64,000 nt of DNA from Chitinophagaceae bacterium (GCA_024508725.1 JANINS010000004.1:762163-826162), one strand, 5' to 3'. Positions 1-7,951 are shown, counted from the stretch's first letter. The notes: generated by a model not told the origin, from the letters alone. Program-made: numbers and translations.

Positions 1-137
1 TGTAAAGAGAAAGTATAGATCGTTACATCAAAACCATCCTGCTGAAATTGCCTTGCCAGTCGTTCATTAAAAGATGCCAGTCCACCACGTAATGGGTGCG
101 CCGGACCAATAATAACAACCTTTTTAGATGGGAACAC
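1..137 (-). CDS. Glycosyltransferase N-terminus (partial, runs off the window)
   Basis: Only about 45 N-terminal residues are in the window. They read as a Rossmann-type glycosyltransferase start: a lysine, then the strand VVIIGPAHP, then a glycine-rich LRGGLASFNERL loop. This is typical of group 1 (GT-B) enzymes that begin with a nucleotide-sugar transferase fold. No ATG is available: the frame is open only to an in-frame TAA just upstream, and the only plausible starts are GTG at 137 or GTG at 146. Both lie inside the 20-bp terminal repeat of the GxxExxY cassette at 131-580. The cassette may therefore have replaced the native start region. It lies downstream of the GT2 gene on the same strand. 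Fold assignment is reasonably sure, the exact start is not. Confidence 0.6.
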   Translation of the reverse strand, partial: MFPSKKVVIIGPAHPLRGGLASFNERLARQFQQDGFDVTIYTFSL

Positions 138-150
138 AGATGCCACGGAT
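131..150 (+). repeat. Terminal inverted repeat, left end of GxxExxY cassette
   Basis: Reads GGAACACAGATGCCACGGAT on the + strand. The reverse complement of 561-580 is GGAACACGGATAACACCGAT, matching at 16 of 20 positions in inverted orientation. It contains the only candidate start codons of the downstream glycosyltransferase. A third, solo copy lies at 57498-57518. Confidence 0.7.
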
Positions 151-163
151 TAAAACAGATTTA

Positions 164-538
164 CTATTTATTGCTATTACTAAAAATCTTTCTCTTGAAT
201 TCCGGCTTTTTGCCGAAGTTCAAAAGTAAACCAACTTCGAAATTTGTAGCCTTTAAATAGTTTAACAGCTGTATCTCATGCTCTTTACAAAGACAATCCG
301 CAGCTTTTATTTCAATAATCACTTTATTGTTAACTGTTAAATCAGCAAAATAATTTCCTACAACTATATCATTGTATAAAACAGGAATTGAGACCTGTTT
401 GAAACAATCTAAACCATGAGTTTTCAATTCGATTTCCAGTGAGTTTTCATAAACCCTCTCCAGGAATCCATATCCAAGTGTATTGTAGACAGTGTAAAAG
501 CTACTCAGAATTTTATCAGTTATTTCCTGGTAAAGCAA
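164..538 (-). CDS. GxxExxY protein (PD-(D/E)XK nuclease-like family)
   Basis: This 124-residue protein carries the family signature near residues 22-31 (G-F-L-E-R-V-Y). A PD-(D/E)XK-like core follows: an aspartate in the strand FADLTV and the E-I-K motif in VIIEIKAAD. It ends with a hydrophobic helix-strand and a basic tail. These features match the GxxExxY family (TIGR04256 / PDDEXK_3), whose biological role is not established. The start used is a TTG at 538; no ATG is available upstream before the repeat. The gene is bounded by 20-bp inverted repeats at 131-150 and 561-580, so gene plus repeats form a 450-bp unit inserted between two glycosyltransferase genes. Nuclease activity is an inference from the fold only. 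Confidence 0.8.
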   Translation of the reverse strand: MLYQEITDKILSSFYTVYNTLGYGFLERVYENSLEIELKTHGLDCFKQVSIPVLYNDIVVGNYFADLTVNNKVIIEIKAADCLCKEHEIQLLNYLKATNFEVGLLLNFGKKPEFKRKIFSNSNK

Positions 539-560
539 TTTGCCTAGGTTTAATCGATTG

Positions 561-580
561 ATCGGTGTTATCCGTGTTCC
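561..580 (-). repeat. Terminal inverted repeat, right end of GxxExxY cassette
   Basis: The reverse complement reads GGAACACGGATAACACCGAT. The outermost base overlaps the stop codon (580-582) of the upstream GT2 gene, so the cassette starts exactly where that gene ends. No clear target-site duplication is visible outside either repeat. Confidence 0.7.
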
Positions 581-1524
581 TATAAAATGCCTATTTTCTT
601 TTCAATGAGATAAGAGTTTCTTTCAGGTGCATTTCTTGAAACGAGTTCTGCAACAAAACCTGCGAGGAAAAGTTGCATACCAATGATCATCGTTGTTAAA
701 GCAATATAAAATGCAGGTCTGTTGGTTAAGCTAAAATCAGATTCTACAAATTTTGCAATGATGAGTGATAATATGGAGATAGTTCCGATAGCGAAGAATA
801 GCATTCCGTATAATCCGAAGAAGTGCATGGGTCGTTTTCCAAACTTGCTCACAAAACTGATGGTTGCAAGATCAAGAAATCCATTTACGAAACGTTGCCA
901 TCCGAATTTTGTAACGCCATATTTTCTTGCACGATGCTCTACCACTTTCTCACCGATCTTTCTAAAACCAGCCCATTTTGCCAACACCGGAATATAGCGA
1001 TGCATCTCACCGTACACTTCAATGCTCTTGACCACTTTATTCTTGTACGCTTTCAATCCACAGTTGAAGTCGTGCAGTTTTATGCCACTGCTTTTTCTGG
1101 CTGCAGCATTAAATACTTTTGATGGCAGATTCTTGGTGAGTTTATTATCGAATCTTTTTTTCTTCCATCCACTCACAAGATCATATCCACCTTCTATGAT
1201 CATTTTCCTGAGTTCAGGAATTTCATCAGGCGAATCCTGCATATCCGCATCCATTGTTATTACAACATCACCTTTGGCTGCTTTGAAACCTTCGTTCAAT
1301 GCTGCCGATTTTCCGTAATTACGTTGGAACTTGATTCCTTTAAAACGGGAATCAGCGTCAGAGATACTTTCAATCACTTCCCAGCTATTATCTAAACTTC
1401 CATCATCTATAATGATCGCTTCAAAGCTCAGGTTATGTTCTGTGCATACACGTTTGATCCATTCGGTTAATTCCGGCAGAGATTCTGATTCGTCGTAAGA
1501 TGGTATAACTATCGAAATATCCAT
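580..1524 (-). CDS. Polyprenyl-phosphate-type glycosyltransferase, family 2, with two C-terminal TM helices
   Basis: This 314-residue GT-A enzyme starts directly with the donor-binding strand ISIVIPSYDESESLPEL. It carries DDGS at 40-43 and the metal-binding DADMQDSP at 92-99. Two membrane helices lie near 234-259 and 271-295. This is the DPM1/GtrB/ArnC layout that moves a sugar from a nucleotide donor to a polyprenyl phosphate at the inner membrane. The acceptor and sugar cannot be told. The frame stays open to 1644, but that extension overlaps the DUF4199 gene and lacks GT features, so the ATG at 1524 is preferred. Its stop abuts the GxxExxY cassette, and another glycosyltransferase follows beyond it, suggesting a surface-glycan operon. 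Confidence 0.85.
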   Translation of the reverse strand: MDISIVIPSYDESESLPELTEWIKRVCTEHNLSFEAIIIDDGSLDNSWEVIESISDADSRFKGIKFQRNYGKSAALNEGFKAAKGDVVITMDADMQDSPDEIPELRKMIIEGGYDLVSGWKKKRFDNKLTKNLPSKVFNAAARKSSGIKLHDFNCGLKAYKNKVVKSIEVYGEMHRYIPVLAKWAGFRKIGEKVVEHRARKYGVTKFGWQRFVNGFLDLATISFVSKFGKRPMHFFGLYGMLFFAIGTISILSLIIAKFVESDFSLTNRPAFYIALTTMIIGMQLFLAGFVAELVSRNAPERNSYLIEKKIGIL

Positions 1525-1529
1525 GAAGA

Positions 1530-2036
1530 TCAAAAAGGATTTGTTGGTTGAGGATTTTTCTTGGCAACAGCTGCTCCAATTAAAGAAGCAATACAACCCA
1601 TGAAAAGATATGCCAACAAAATACCGCCTATGATAAATACCCAAAACATTTTACTGAAAATTTGCATCGATTGATCAATCTGCTCTTCTGTAGCAGTACC
1701 TTTTGCTGCCTGGGTACGGGCATTTTCTATCATTTCTTCCTTCATCTGTGGCATCACCATTAAGAGGATCACCATAAATAAAATGGTAAGGCAAGTAACA
1801 ACTGCTGTGGTTTTAAATCCGTTCGCAAACACATTTCCAAAAGTTACATTATGATTCATCTGGTTGCTGAACATAATGCAAGAGATTATGATTCCTGCAA
1901 TCAATATACCGTAGCTGAGCCATGCAAACCATGATTCGTACTGCAGGTTAGTCATACGACCCACAAAGCCGATTATGATCAATATCAGAGCGATCAACAA
2001 TCCCTTTACAACAGGAGATGTTACTTTGGTTTCCAT
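1530..2036 (-). CDS. DUF4199 family membrane protein
   Basis: This 168-residue protein has four predicted hydrophobic helices (about 10-28, 36-55, 68-95 and 130-152). A cytoplasmic or periplasmic loop rich in glutamate, glutamine and alanine precedes the last helix. The layout and the N-terminal pattern of polar residues followed by a long LLIALILIIIGF helix fit DUF4199, a Bacteroidota membrane family of unknown function. These genes often sit beside a DPM1-like GT2 gene and dihydroorotase, exactly as here (6 bp to the GT2 start and 10 bp from the dihydroorotase stop), so the three are probably co-transcribed. The role is unknown. Confidence 0.75.
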   Translation of the reverse strand: METKVTSPVVKGLLIALILIIIGFVGRMTNLQYESWFAWLSYGILIAGIIISCIMFSNQMNHNVTFGNVFANGFKTTAVVTCLTILFMVILLMVMPQMKEEMIENARTQAAKGTATEEQIDQSMQIFSKMFWVFIIGGILLAYLFMGCIASLIGAAVAKKNPQPTNPF

Positions 2037-2046
2037 AAACGTAGTT

Positions 2047-3312
2047 TTAGTTATTCAAAAATAGTTTTCCTTTATTGATTGTGCCAATAACTTTTCCACT
2101 CAGTTCTTTGTTGATCAGTGGCGAGTTAGAGGATTTACTCTTGTTGTTCTCTTTGGTAAAAACGTATGATTGATTTCTGCTGAATAAAGTCAACTCTGCA
2201 GCAGCACCTTTTTCAATTGCACCACACTTTAATTGAAAAAGTTTTGATGCATTGGTGCTGAATAGTTCTGCTAGCTGTTCATTTTTCAAATCCGGTAAGG
2301 CTGTATTGATCAATGAGAATGCAGTTTGTAAACCGATCATTCCATTTTTGGCATATTCAAATTCACATACTTTATTGTCCCAATGTTGTGGAAAATGATG
2401 GGTTGCAATACAATCCACATCACCATTTAATACGGCCTGTTGTAAAGCTTTAACATCAGCCTTGGTGCGTAAAGGAGGTGAGACTTTCAGGTTGGTATCA
2501 TAACTCAACAGATCTTCTTCTGAAAAGAAAAGATGATAAGGAGTAACACTGCAACTCACCTGCAAACCTTCTGCTTTTGCCTGCCTGATCAGTTCTATAC
2601 TATTGGCAGTTGATATACCCGTAAAATGAATTTTACTTTCTGTATATCTTACCAAGTCAATATCCCGTTTGATCATTAGTTCTTCTGCCAAAGCAGGAAT
2701 TCCCGGTAATCCCAGCCTGGTTGATGTAATGCCTTCGTTCATTAAACCATGGCTGCTCATATTTTTATCATCAGGAAGCTGGATCACTGTTCCGTTAAAA
2801 GTTTTTACATACTGCAGTGCTTTCATTAATAATCCGGATGATTGAACTGAAACAATTCCATCAGAAAAAGCGACTGCACCGGATTTTTTCATGTCGTACA
2901 TTTCGGCCAGTTCTTTTCCCTGAGCCGATTTTGTAACTGCTCCTAGTGGTAATATATGTACTGGTAAACTTTGAGATTTTTGAATGATGTATTCTACCGT
3001 GCTTTTGGAATCTACTGTTGGATTTGTATTTGGTACAACCATTACTCTTGTAAATCCGCCGGCAATTGCTGAAGCTGCTCCTGTTTCCAATGTCTCTTTT
3101 TGTTCCTGTCCCGGGTCAGCAAAATCAGAGAAAATATCTATCCATCCTGGTGATAAGATCATTCCCTCGTGTTCAATTACATCGTCTGCCGATGTATTGA
3201 TATTCGTCGCAATATCTGTAATGATATTATCAACAATTAAAACATCCTGAACAGTATTATTGAAAGAAGAGTGGGGATCTGATATCAGTGCCTTCCTGAC
3301 GAGTATGGTCAT
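2047..3312 (-). CDS. pyrC: Dihydroorotase-like protein (probably non-catalytic PyrC homologue)
   Basis: This 421-residue amidohydrolase-fold protein is colinear with class I dihydroorotase, which closes carbamoyl-aspartate to dihydroorotate in pyrimidine synthesis. Family landmarks include the DPGQEQKE-type loop after strand 1, GGFTRVMVVPNTNP, AFSDG, and a STANSIELIRQAK helix. The metal centre is degenerate: the usual HxH reads F-S-D at 61-63, the HCE segment reads Q-L-P, and the late ATDHAPH motif reads ATHHFPQH. The histidine before STANS is kept. It may be a structural partner of aspartate transcarbamoylase, like the PyrC' subunits known elsewhere, or have another substrate. The ATG at 3312 matches family starts; the upstream extension is hydrophobic and unrelated. 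Confidence 0.75.
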   Translation of the reverse strand: MTILVRKALISDPHSSFNNTVQDVLIVDNIITDIATNINTSADDVIEHEGMILSPGWIDIFSDFADPGQEQKETLETGAASAIAGGFTRVMVVPNTNPTVDSKSTVEYIIQKSQSLPVHILPLGAVTKSAQGKELAEMYDMKKSGAVAFSDGIVSVQSSGLLMKALQYVKTFNGTVIQLPDDKNMSSHGLMNEGITSTRLGLPGIPALAEELMIKRDIDLVRYTESKIHFTGISTANSIELIRQAKAEGLQVSCSVTPYHLFFSEEDLLSYDTNLKVSPPLRTKADVKALQQAVLNGDVDCIATHHFPQHWDNKVCEFEYAKNGMIGLQTAFSLINTALPDLKNEQLAELFSTNASKLFQLKCGAIEKGAAAELTLFSRNQSYVFTKENNKSKSSNSPLINKELSGKVIGTINKGKLFLNN

Positions 3313-3387
3313 TGTAAGCAGTAAGATTTTGGCAAATATAACCTGAAATAACGCTCTGGTCAAAGTGATTATCAACAGAAGTGTATT

Positions 3388-3422
3388 ATAACAACAAAGC
3401 CCTGGAACTTATCCAAGGCTTT
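3388..3422 (-). terminator. Terminator after tRNA-Pro
   Basis: On the minus strand AAAGCCTTGG pairs with CCAGGGCTTT (one U-G wobble) across a 7-nt loop, followed by a T-rich stretch. It directly follows tRNA-Pro. Confidence 0.6.
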
Positions 3423-3427
3423 ATTTG

Positions 3428-3501
3428 TCGGGTGGACTGGATTCGAACCAGCGACCTCTTGCACCCCATGCAAACACGCTACCGGACTGCGCTACCACCC
3501 G
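3428..3501 (-). tRNA. tRNA-Pro (anticodon GGG)
   Basis: The 74-nt cloverleaf has acceptor CGGGTGG/CCACCCG, a D arm with GCGC, the anticodon stem TTTGC/GCAAG around loop ATGGGGT (anticodon GGG), and a T arm GCTGG-TTCGAAT-CCAGT. C1 pairing with G72 is typical of proline tRNAs. CCA is not encoded, so it must be added after transcription. Confidence 0.93.
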
Positions 3502-3523
3502 AAACCAGACAGAAATCTGTCAA

Positions 3524-3551
3524 TAAATAAAAAAGCCAGCAAAAGCTGGCT
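3524..3551 (-). terminator. Terminator between tRNA-Arg and tRNA-Pro
   Basis: On the minus strand AGCCAGC-TTTT-GCTGGCT is followed by a run of six T. It sits directly downstream of tRNA-Arg, so the two tRNAs are probably separate transcripts or the hairpin is a processing signal. A second small palindrome, GACAGAAATCTGTC, lies at 3507-3520. Confidence 0.75.
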
Positions 3552-3555
3552 CTCG

Positions 3556-3629
3556 TGACTCCGTCAGGATTCAAACCTGAAACCTTCTGATCCGTAGTCA
3601 GATGCTCTATTCAGTTGAGCTACGGAGCC
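3556..3629 (-). tRNA. tRNA-Arg (anticodon ACG)
   Basis: The 74-nt cloverleaf has acceptor GGCTCCG/CGGAGTC, a D arm GCTC...GAGC, the anticodon stem TCTGA/TCAGA around loop CTACGGA (anticodon ACG), and a T arm CAGG-TTTGAAT-CCTG. The A34 is expected to be deaminated to inosine by a TadA enzyme so that the tRNA reads CGU, CGC and CGA. CCA is not encoded. Confidence 0.93.
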
Positions 3630-4026
3630 GTAAATGGGCTGCAAATATAAAGGCTCAGCGATAAAGTCACAAAACGAATTTTGACTTTTGTGATACTTAG
3701 CGATTACAAAAACGAAAATCACGATCAATTTTCTTGTGAAACAAAGTTGCTTTAAATGTCTGGAAAGGATATTTATTCAACTTTCGCAAGCATGATTCAC
3801 AAAGCAATGGTTCTAAATTCGTTGTGTCTTTGCGACGAACTTGAAATCCTAAAAAATCCGACCATGAAAACACTTCCATTAAAATTCGCCATCTACGATC
3901 GTCCTCCGATTGCTTCAAAGCAACTTTATTTGGCGTCTTAATTACCTGCATCTCTGTTATTCTACCATTTTTTCTATTGCATTAAGGCAATAGTGATTTT
4001 ATATCCAAATCCAAAACCAACACCAT
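3630..4026. other. 397-bp spacer with a doubtful 84-codon ORF and an imperfect inverted repeat
   Basis: No recognisable gene is present. A minus-strand ORF (3697-3951, 84 codons from ATG) and a plus-strand ORF (3756-3941) overlap on opposite strands. Neither has a known motif, and the plus frame starts without a ribosome-binding signal. An 11-bp inverted repeat, AAAGTTGCTTT at 3743-3753 and AAAGCAACTTT at 3917-3927, bounds the middle of the region. The text between has repeated fragments of the type CTTTCGCAA, TTCACAAAG and CTTTGCGA. It looks like a decayed repeat or relict insertion next to the tRNAs. A small hairpin (ATTGC...GCAAT) lies just before the next gene. Confidence 0.35.
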
Positions 4027-5976
4027 ATGAAAACGCTCAACACGTTATTTGTTGTTCTATTACTCATTTTTTCTTTAGAAAGCCACGCTCAATATGACTG
4101 GTCTAACATGGTTAGGATCAATTATTCAAAAGCAAATGCTGGTTATATCGATGACATAGTGATAAGATTCGGAAATTATGACGGCATAACAACTACCGAA
4201 AATGCTTATTGGGATGTAAGAAGCTTGAACAGCCAGAATTTTATTGCTTCACTCAAAGGGACTGCAAGTCTTGCTATACAAACAAGGCCGTTGAACTTTA
4301 ATTCCGATACGGTTGGATTGAGAATCGTTAGTGCTACCACCGGTAATTTTCAGTTGTTCTTTAATGAGTTTGAAAACTTCAAATATGCAAAAGATATCCT
4401 GATATGGGATCTGTATACGAATACACAACAAAGTATTTTACAAGATCCTAATTATGAGTTTGCGATCACCATTGACCCTGCTTCACAAGGATATAACCGG
4501 TTTAAAATGATCTTTATTGCGGAACAATTATTTGTTACTGCTTCCAATGTTGTAGTAAATAATTTGCCTGGAATAGCAGGAGCAAATGTGAATTATTCAG
4601 GCTCAGCATATAGCAAATGTTCTCCTAACGTACACCTGAGTTATAGCATTCCATCCGGAAGTTATTTCCCCATCGGTACAACAAATGTTCAGCTAACTGT
4701 AACAGACGATTGCGGTAATACAATGACTTCTGATTTCTCTGTTATTGTGAATGATGCAGACGCTCCGGTTTTTGGCAATGTAACAGATGTAACTATACAA
4801 AACGATCCTGGTCAATGCACTGGTAGTTTTATACCTGCTATTCCAACTGCTTCTGATAATAGTGGTGGTTTGATCATAACGGGTATAAGAAACGATAATG
4901 CATCACTCAATGCACCTTATCCAAAAGGAATTACTCTAATTACATGGAAAGCGGTGGATGCTTCGGGTAATACTTCAACAACAACTCAAAAAATAACAGT
5001 TGTGGATGCAGAAGCACCGCTGATCAATCCAGTAAATATGCAGGTTGATTATGAACCAAATTTTGAGAATTGTGCCTATAAAGTTCAGGATAATGCATTT
5101 GATCCGGGTTATATAGATGTATGTTCACCTGTAACGATCACTAACAATATTACCAATACGAATTCTCTTGTTGGAGCTGTATTTCCGCTTGGTAAATCCA
5201 CAATTATTTGGACAGCTACAGATGAAGTTGGCAATAGCAGTACCTGGAGCCAGGATATCAATATTGTTTCACGCCTTTCTGCAATGATTCCTGACGTAAA
5301 AGCAATTGCTTCCGGTGCAGATGAGAATACCATATACATTGGATATAATCCTGCTTCATCATTAACGTATAATTCAAATACAGCCGCAACTTACAAATGG
5401 TCTGTCAGTTCAAACTTATCTATAGCAGGAGCGGATAATCTTGCAACAGTTAAAATAACTGCTCCCAATGTGAGTACAAATCCTTACATGCTGAATCTGA
5501 TTGTAACAAACCAGTTTGGTTGTTCTGCATCCGTTGCTAAATCTATCAAGGTAGTAGATATTCGCTGTGGTACGAAGAATGATAAAGTGCAGGTCTGCTC
5601 ACCACAAAGAGTGCAACAATGTGCAGCAGTTAATACTAGCCTGGCAACAAATCTTACTAAAGGATACAAACTGGGGTATTGCAATTCAACAGCGAAAAGA
5701 CAAAGTGTCTCAGAGGAAATAAAAACTGTTATTGCAGCTTATCCAAATCCAACTACAGGTTTTTTTGTATTAACGTTAAATGATATAAAAACAGGTGTTG
5801 CAGAATTGCAGGTAATTGATATGATGGGTAGAGTGGTTGTCAATAAAAAACTCAACATTACTCAACGTAAAGAGCAGCTTAGTATCGACCTTTCCAACAG
5901 ATCAGCAGGTGTGTACACGATAAGAGTTTCTACACAAGATGGCATGCAGCTTACAAAAGTTGTAATGGCACAATAG
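4027..5976 (+). CDS. Secreted HYR-domain protein with type IX secretion sorting domain
   Basis: This 649-residue protein has an N-terminal signal peptide ending near residue 21 (ESHAQ). A roughly 150-residue N-terminal region of no recognised family is followed by HYR-type immunoglobulin-like repeats at about 175-415. Each repeat has the dipeptide pattern D-A-x-A-P-x-F/I and a closing W-x-A-x-D-x-x-G-N. A PKD/Ig-like section with cysteine pairs lies near 420-545. The last 75 residues form a type A T9SS C-terminal sorting domain: AYPNPTTGFF, a DMMGRVV core and a final S-AGVYTIRV segment. It should be exported by Sec, cross the outer membrane through the Por/Gld secretion machine, and be attached to or released from the cell surface. 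No catalytic domain is seen, so an adhesin or structural role is inferred. Confidence 0.85.
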   Translation: MKTLNTLFVVLLLIFSLESHAQYDWSNMVRINYSKANAGYIDDIVIRFGNYDGITTTENAYWDVRSLNSQNFIASLKGTASLAIQTRPLNFNSDTVGLRIVSATTGNFQLFFNEFENFKYAKDILIWDLYTNTQQSILQDPNYEFAITIDPASQGYNRFKMIFIAEQLFVTASNVVVNNLPGIAGANVNYSGSAYSKCSPNVHLSYSIPSGSYFPIGTTNVQLTVTDDCGNTMTSDFSVIVNDADAPVFGNVTDVTIQNDPGQCTGSFIPAIPTASDNSGGLIITGIRNDNASLNAPYPKGITLITWKAVDASGNTSTTTQKITVVDAEAPLINPVNMQVDYEPNFENCAYKVQDNAFDPGYIDVCSPVTITNNITNTNSLVGAVFPLGKSTIIWTATDEVGNSSTWSQDINIVSRLSAMIPDVKAIASGADENTIYIGYNPASSLTYNSNTAATYKWSVSSNLSIAGADNLATVKITAPNVSTNPYMLNLIVTNQFGCSASVAKSIKVVDIRCGTKNDKVQVCSPQRVQQCAAVNTSLATNLTKGYKLGYCNSTAKRQSVSEEIKTVIAAYPNPTTGFFVLTLNDIKTGVAELQVIDMMGRVVVNKKLNITQRKEQLSIDLSNRSAGVYTIRVSTQDGMQLTKVVMAQ

Positions 5977-5998
5977 GATTGATGTAGAATTTGGGTTC

Positions 5999-6027
5999 AA
6001 GCCGATCGTTTCGTCGGCCGGCTTTTT
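5999..6027 (+). terminator. Terminator between convergent genes
   Basis: AAGCCGA...TCGGCCGGCTT followed by five T, just after the HYR-protein stop. Its tail overlaps the nagB-like stop codon on the other strand. Confidence 0.65.
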
Positions 6028-7951
6028 AGTATCTCCATCGTACAAATGCTTCCATCGCTGCATACTTGGTCATGCCAAGCTGTGCATATTGATTGGCTGT
6101 ATTAGCATTTCTGTCTTCGGCTCGTTGCCAGAATTCCCTGTTGTCAGTTCCCTGGAACGGAACCATATCTTTTTGCGATTGATGAATAAAAATACCAAAA
6201 CGTTTCTTCATCACTTGTTCCGGGCTCATGGGAATAGCCATTTCAATTTCTGAAATATCCCATTCCTGCCATGCCCCTTTATACAACCAAACCCAGCAGT
6301 CTTTGATCCATTCATCGCCATCCGCTTTGATTCGTTTCAGGCTTTCAAAAATGATATCTAAACATACTTTGTGTGTTCCATGTGGGTCTGCAAGATCTCC
6401 TGCACAAAACACCTGGTGCGGTTTGATCTTTCGCAACAATTCCATTGTTAATAATACATCTTCTTCACCCATCGGCTTTTTCTCAACCGTACCTGTTTCG
6501 TAGAAAGGAAGATTTTGAAAATGATGGTTCTCATCTTTCAAACCCACATACCTGCAGGTTGCTTTGGCTTCACAACGTCTGATCAATCCTTTAATGGCTC
6601 TCACTTCTGGTGTATCAACCTGGTTTTTCTTTTTACCGGATAAGAACTTCCTGGCACTCTCTAATATCTCACGACTTTTCTGGTTATCGATACCGAACAT
6701 GGCTTCAAAACCCACAGCAAAATCCATGAACCGGGTTACAAATTCATCTGTAACGGCTATGTTTCCGCTGGTTTGATACGCAACATGTACATCATGTCCC
6801 TGGTCGTGTAATCTCATGAATGTGCCACCCATACTAATGATGTCATCATCAGGGTGAGGGGAGAAGATGAGACAGGTTTTAGGATATGGTTCACTTCTTT
6901 CAGGATGCTGCGGAACGATTGCGTTTGGTTTACCACCTGGCCAACCTGTGATACTGTCCCGCAGTTGGTAATATACCTGGAGATTGATCTCGTAAGCATC
7001 ACCCTTTTCCACCAAAAGATCACTCAAACCATTTTCATTATAATCATGATTGGTGAGGCTCAATACAGGCTTCATCAACTTCAAGCTCAGGTTCACCACA
7101 GCTCTTTTGATCATCTTTGGTGTCCACTCACATTCACCTGTAAGCCATGGAGATTTTATTCTCGTAAGTTCAGATGCTGCAGATTCATCAACCACATAGG
7201 TACAATCCGGATGCTGTTGAAGCAAACTTGCCGGCACTTGCTCGGTCATATTTCCTTCGACTGATCTTGCCACGATCGGTGCTTTAAAACCCCAGGCCAT
7301 TAACATCACTTTCTTAGCTTTCATAATGGTACTTATTCCCATCGTGATCGCCAGTCTCGGAACTTCTGAAATGTTGGGAAACTCCTGAGAATTTGCTAAA
7401 CGGGTGCTATTGTCAAGTGTAATAAGCCTTGTTTTGGAGAAAATACTGGAGCCCGGCTCATTAAAACCAATATGACCATTGTTTCCAATTCCAAGTATTT
7501 GCAGATCAATCCCACCAGCTGCATCTATTTTTTCTTCATACTCCAGGCAATGCTCTTTTACCTGTTCTTTTGGAAGTTCTCCATTGGGAATATTAATATT
7601 CCCCGGATCAATATCTATATGATTGAAGAGATGGCGATGCATAAAGCTGTGATAGCTTTGGAAAGCTTCTTGCTCCAACGGATAATACTCGTCAAGGTTG
7701 AAGGTTACCACATTCTTAAAGCTTAAACCTTCATTCCTGTGTAATCTTACTAACTCGGCATATAAGCTTATGGGAGTTGACCCTGTGGCAAGTCCCAATA
7801 CACATTTTTCTCCGGCAGCCTCTTTTTGCCTGATCAGTTCGGCGATTTGGCGGGCTACAAAGGCAGATCCATCGTATGAATTGGAAAATATCTTTACCGG
7901 GATCTTCTCAAAACTGTCTGTAAGGTCAACGTTAGTTTTGTGCAAAGCCAT
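6026..7951 (-). CDS. nagB: Glucosamine-6-phosphate deaminase fused to a PIG-L/LmbE deacetylase-like domain
   Basis: The 641-residue protein has two enzyme domains. Residues about 15-285 are a NagB domain with LGLATGSTP, VTFNLDEYYPL, GIGNNGHIGFNEPG and a C-terminal helix region. This domain converts glucosamine-6-phosphate to fructose-6-phosphate and ammonia. Residues about 355-600 are a PIG-L/LmbE-type de-N-acetylase with the zinc motif SPHPDDD and a later PHGTHKV. Deacetylation followed by deamination of an amino sugar would be a logical pairing, but the substrate of the second domain is inferred. The fusion is common in Bacteroidota. The ATG at 7951 is preferred over an upstream TTG at 7978 because the TTG lies inside the predicted -7 promoter box. 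Cytoplasmic; no signal peptide. Confidence 0.88.
   Translation of the reverse strand: MALHKTNVDLTDSFEKIPVKIFSNSYDGSAFVARQIAELIRQKEAAGEKCVLGLATGSTPISLYAELVRLHRNEGLSFKNVVTFNLDEYYPLEQEAFQSYHSFMHRHLFNHIDIDPGNINIPNGELPKEQVKEHCLEYEEKIDAAGGIDLQILGIGNNGHIGFNEPGSSIFSKTRLITLDNSTRLANSQEFPNISEVPRLAITMGISTIMKAKKVMLMAWGFKAPIVARSVEGNMTEQVPASLLQQHPDCTYVVDESAASELTRIKSPWLTGECEWTPKMIKRAVVNLSLKLMKPVLSLTNHDYNENGLSDLLVEKGDAYEINLQVYYQLRDSITGWPGGKPNAIVPQHPERSEPYPKTCLIFSPHPDDDIISMGGTFMRLHDQGHDVHVAYQTSGNIAVTDEFVTRFMDFAVGFEAMFGIDNQKSREILESARKFLSGKKKNQVDTPEVRAIKGLIRRCEAKATCRYVGLKDENHHFQNLPFYETGTVEKKPMGEEDVLLTMELLRKIKPHQVFCAGDLADPHGTHKVCLDIIFESLKRIKADGDEWIKDCWVWLYKGAWQEWDISEIEMAIPMSPEQVMKKRFGIFIHQSQKDMVPFQGTDNREFWQRAEDRNANTANQYAQLGMTKYAAMEAFVRWRY

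Noticed and set aside
580-1644. Longer GT2 reading frame starting at 1644
   Set aside because: The extra 40 codons overlap the DUF4199 gene and carry no GT-A sequence; the ATG at 1524 begins exactly at the donor-binding strand.
3756-3941. Plus-strand 61-codon ORF beside the tRNAs
   Set aside because: Opposed by a longer frame on the other strand, no ribosome site, no motif; treated as part of a relict spacer.
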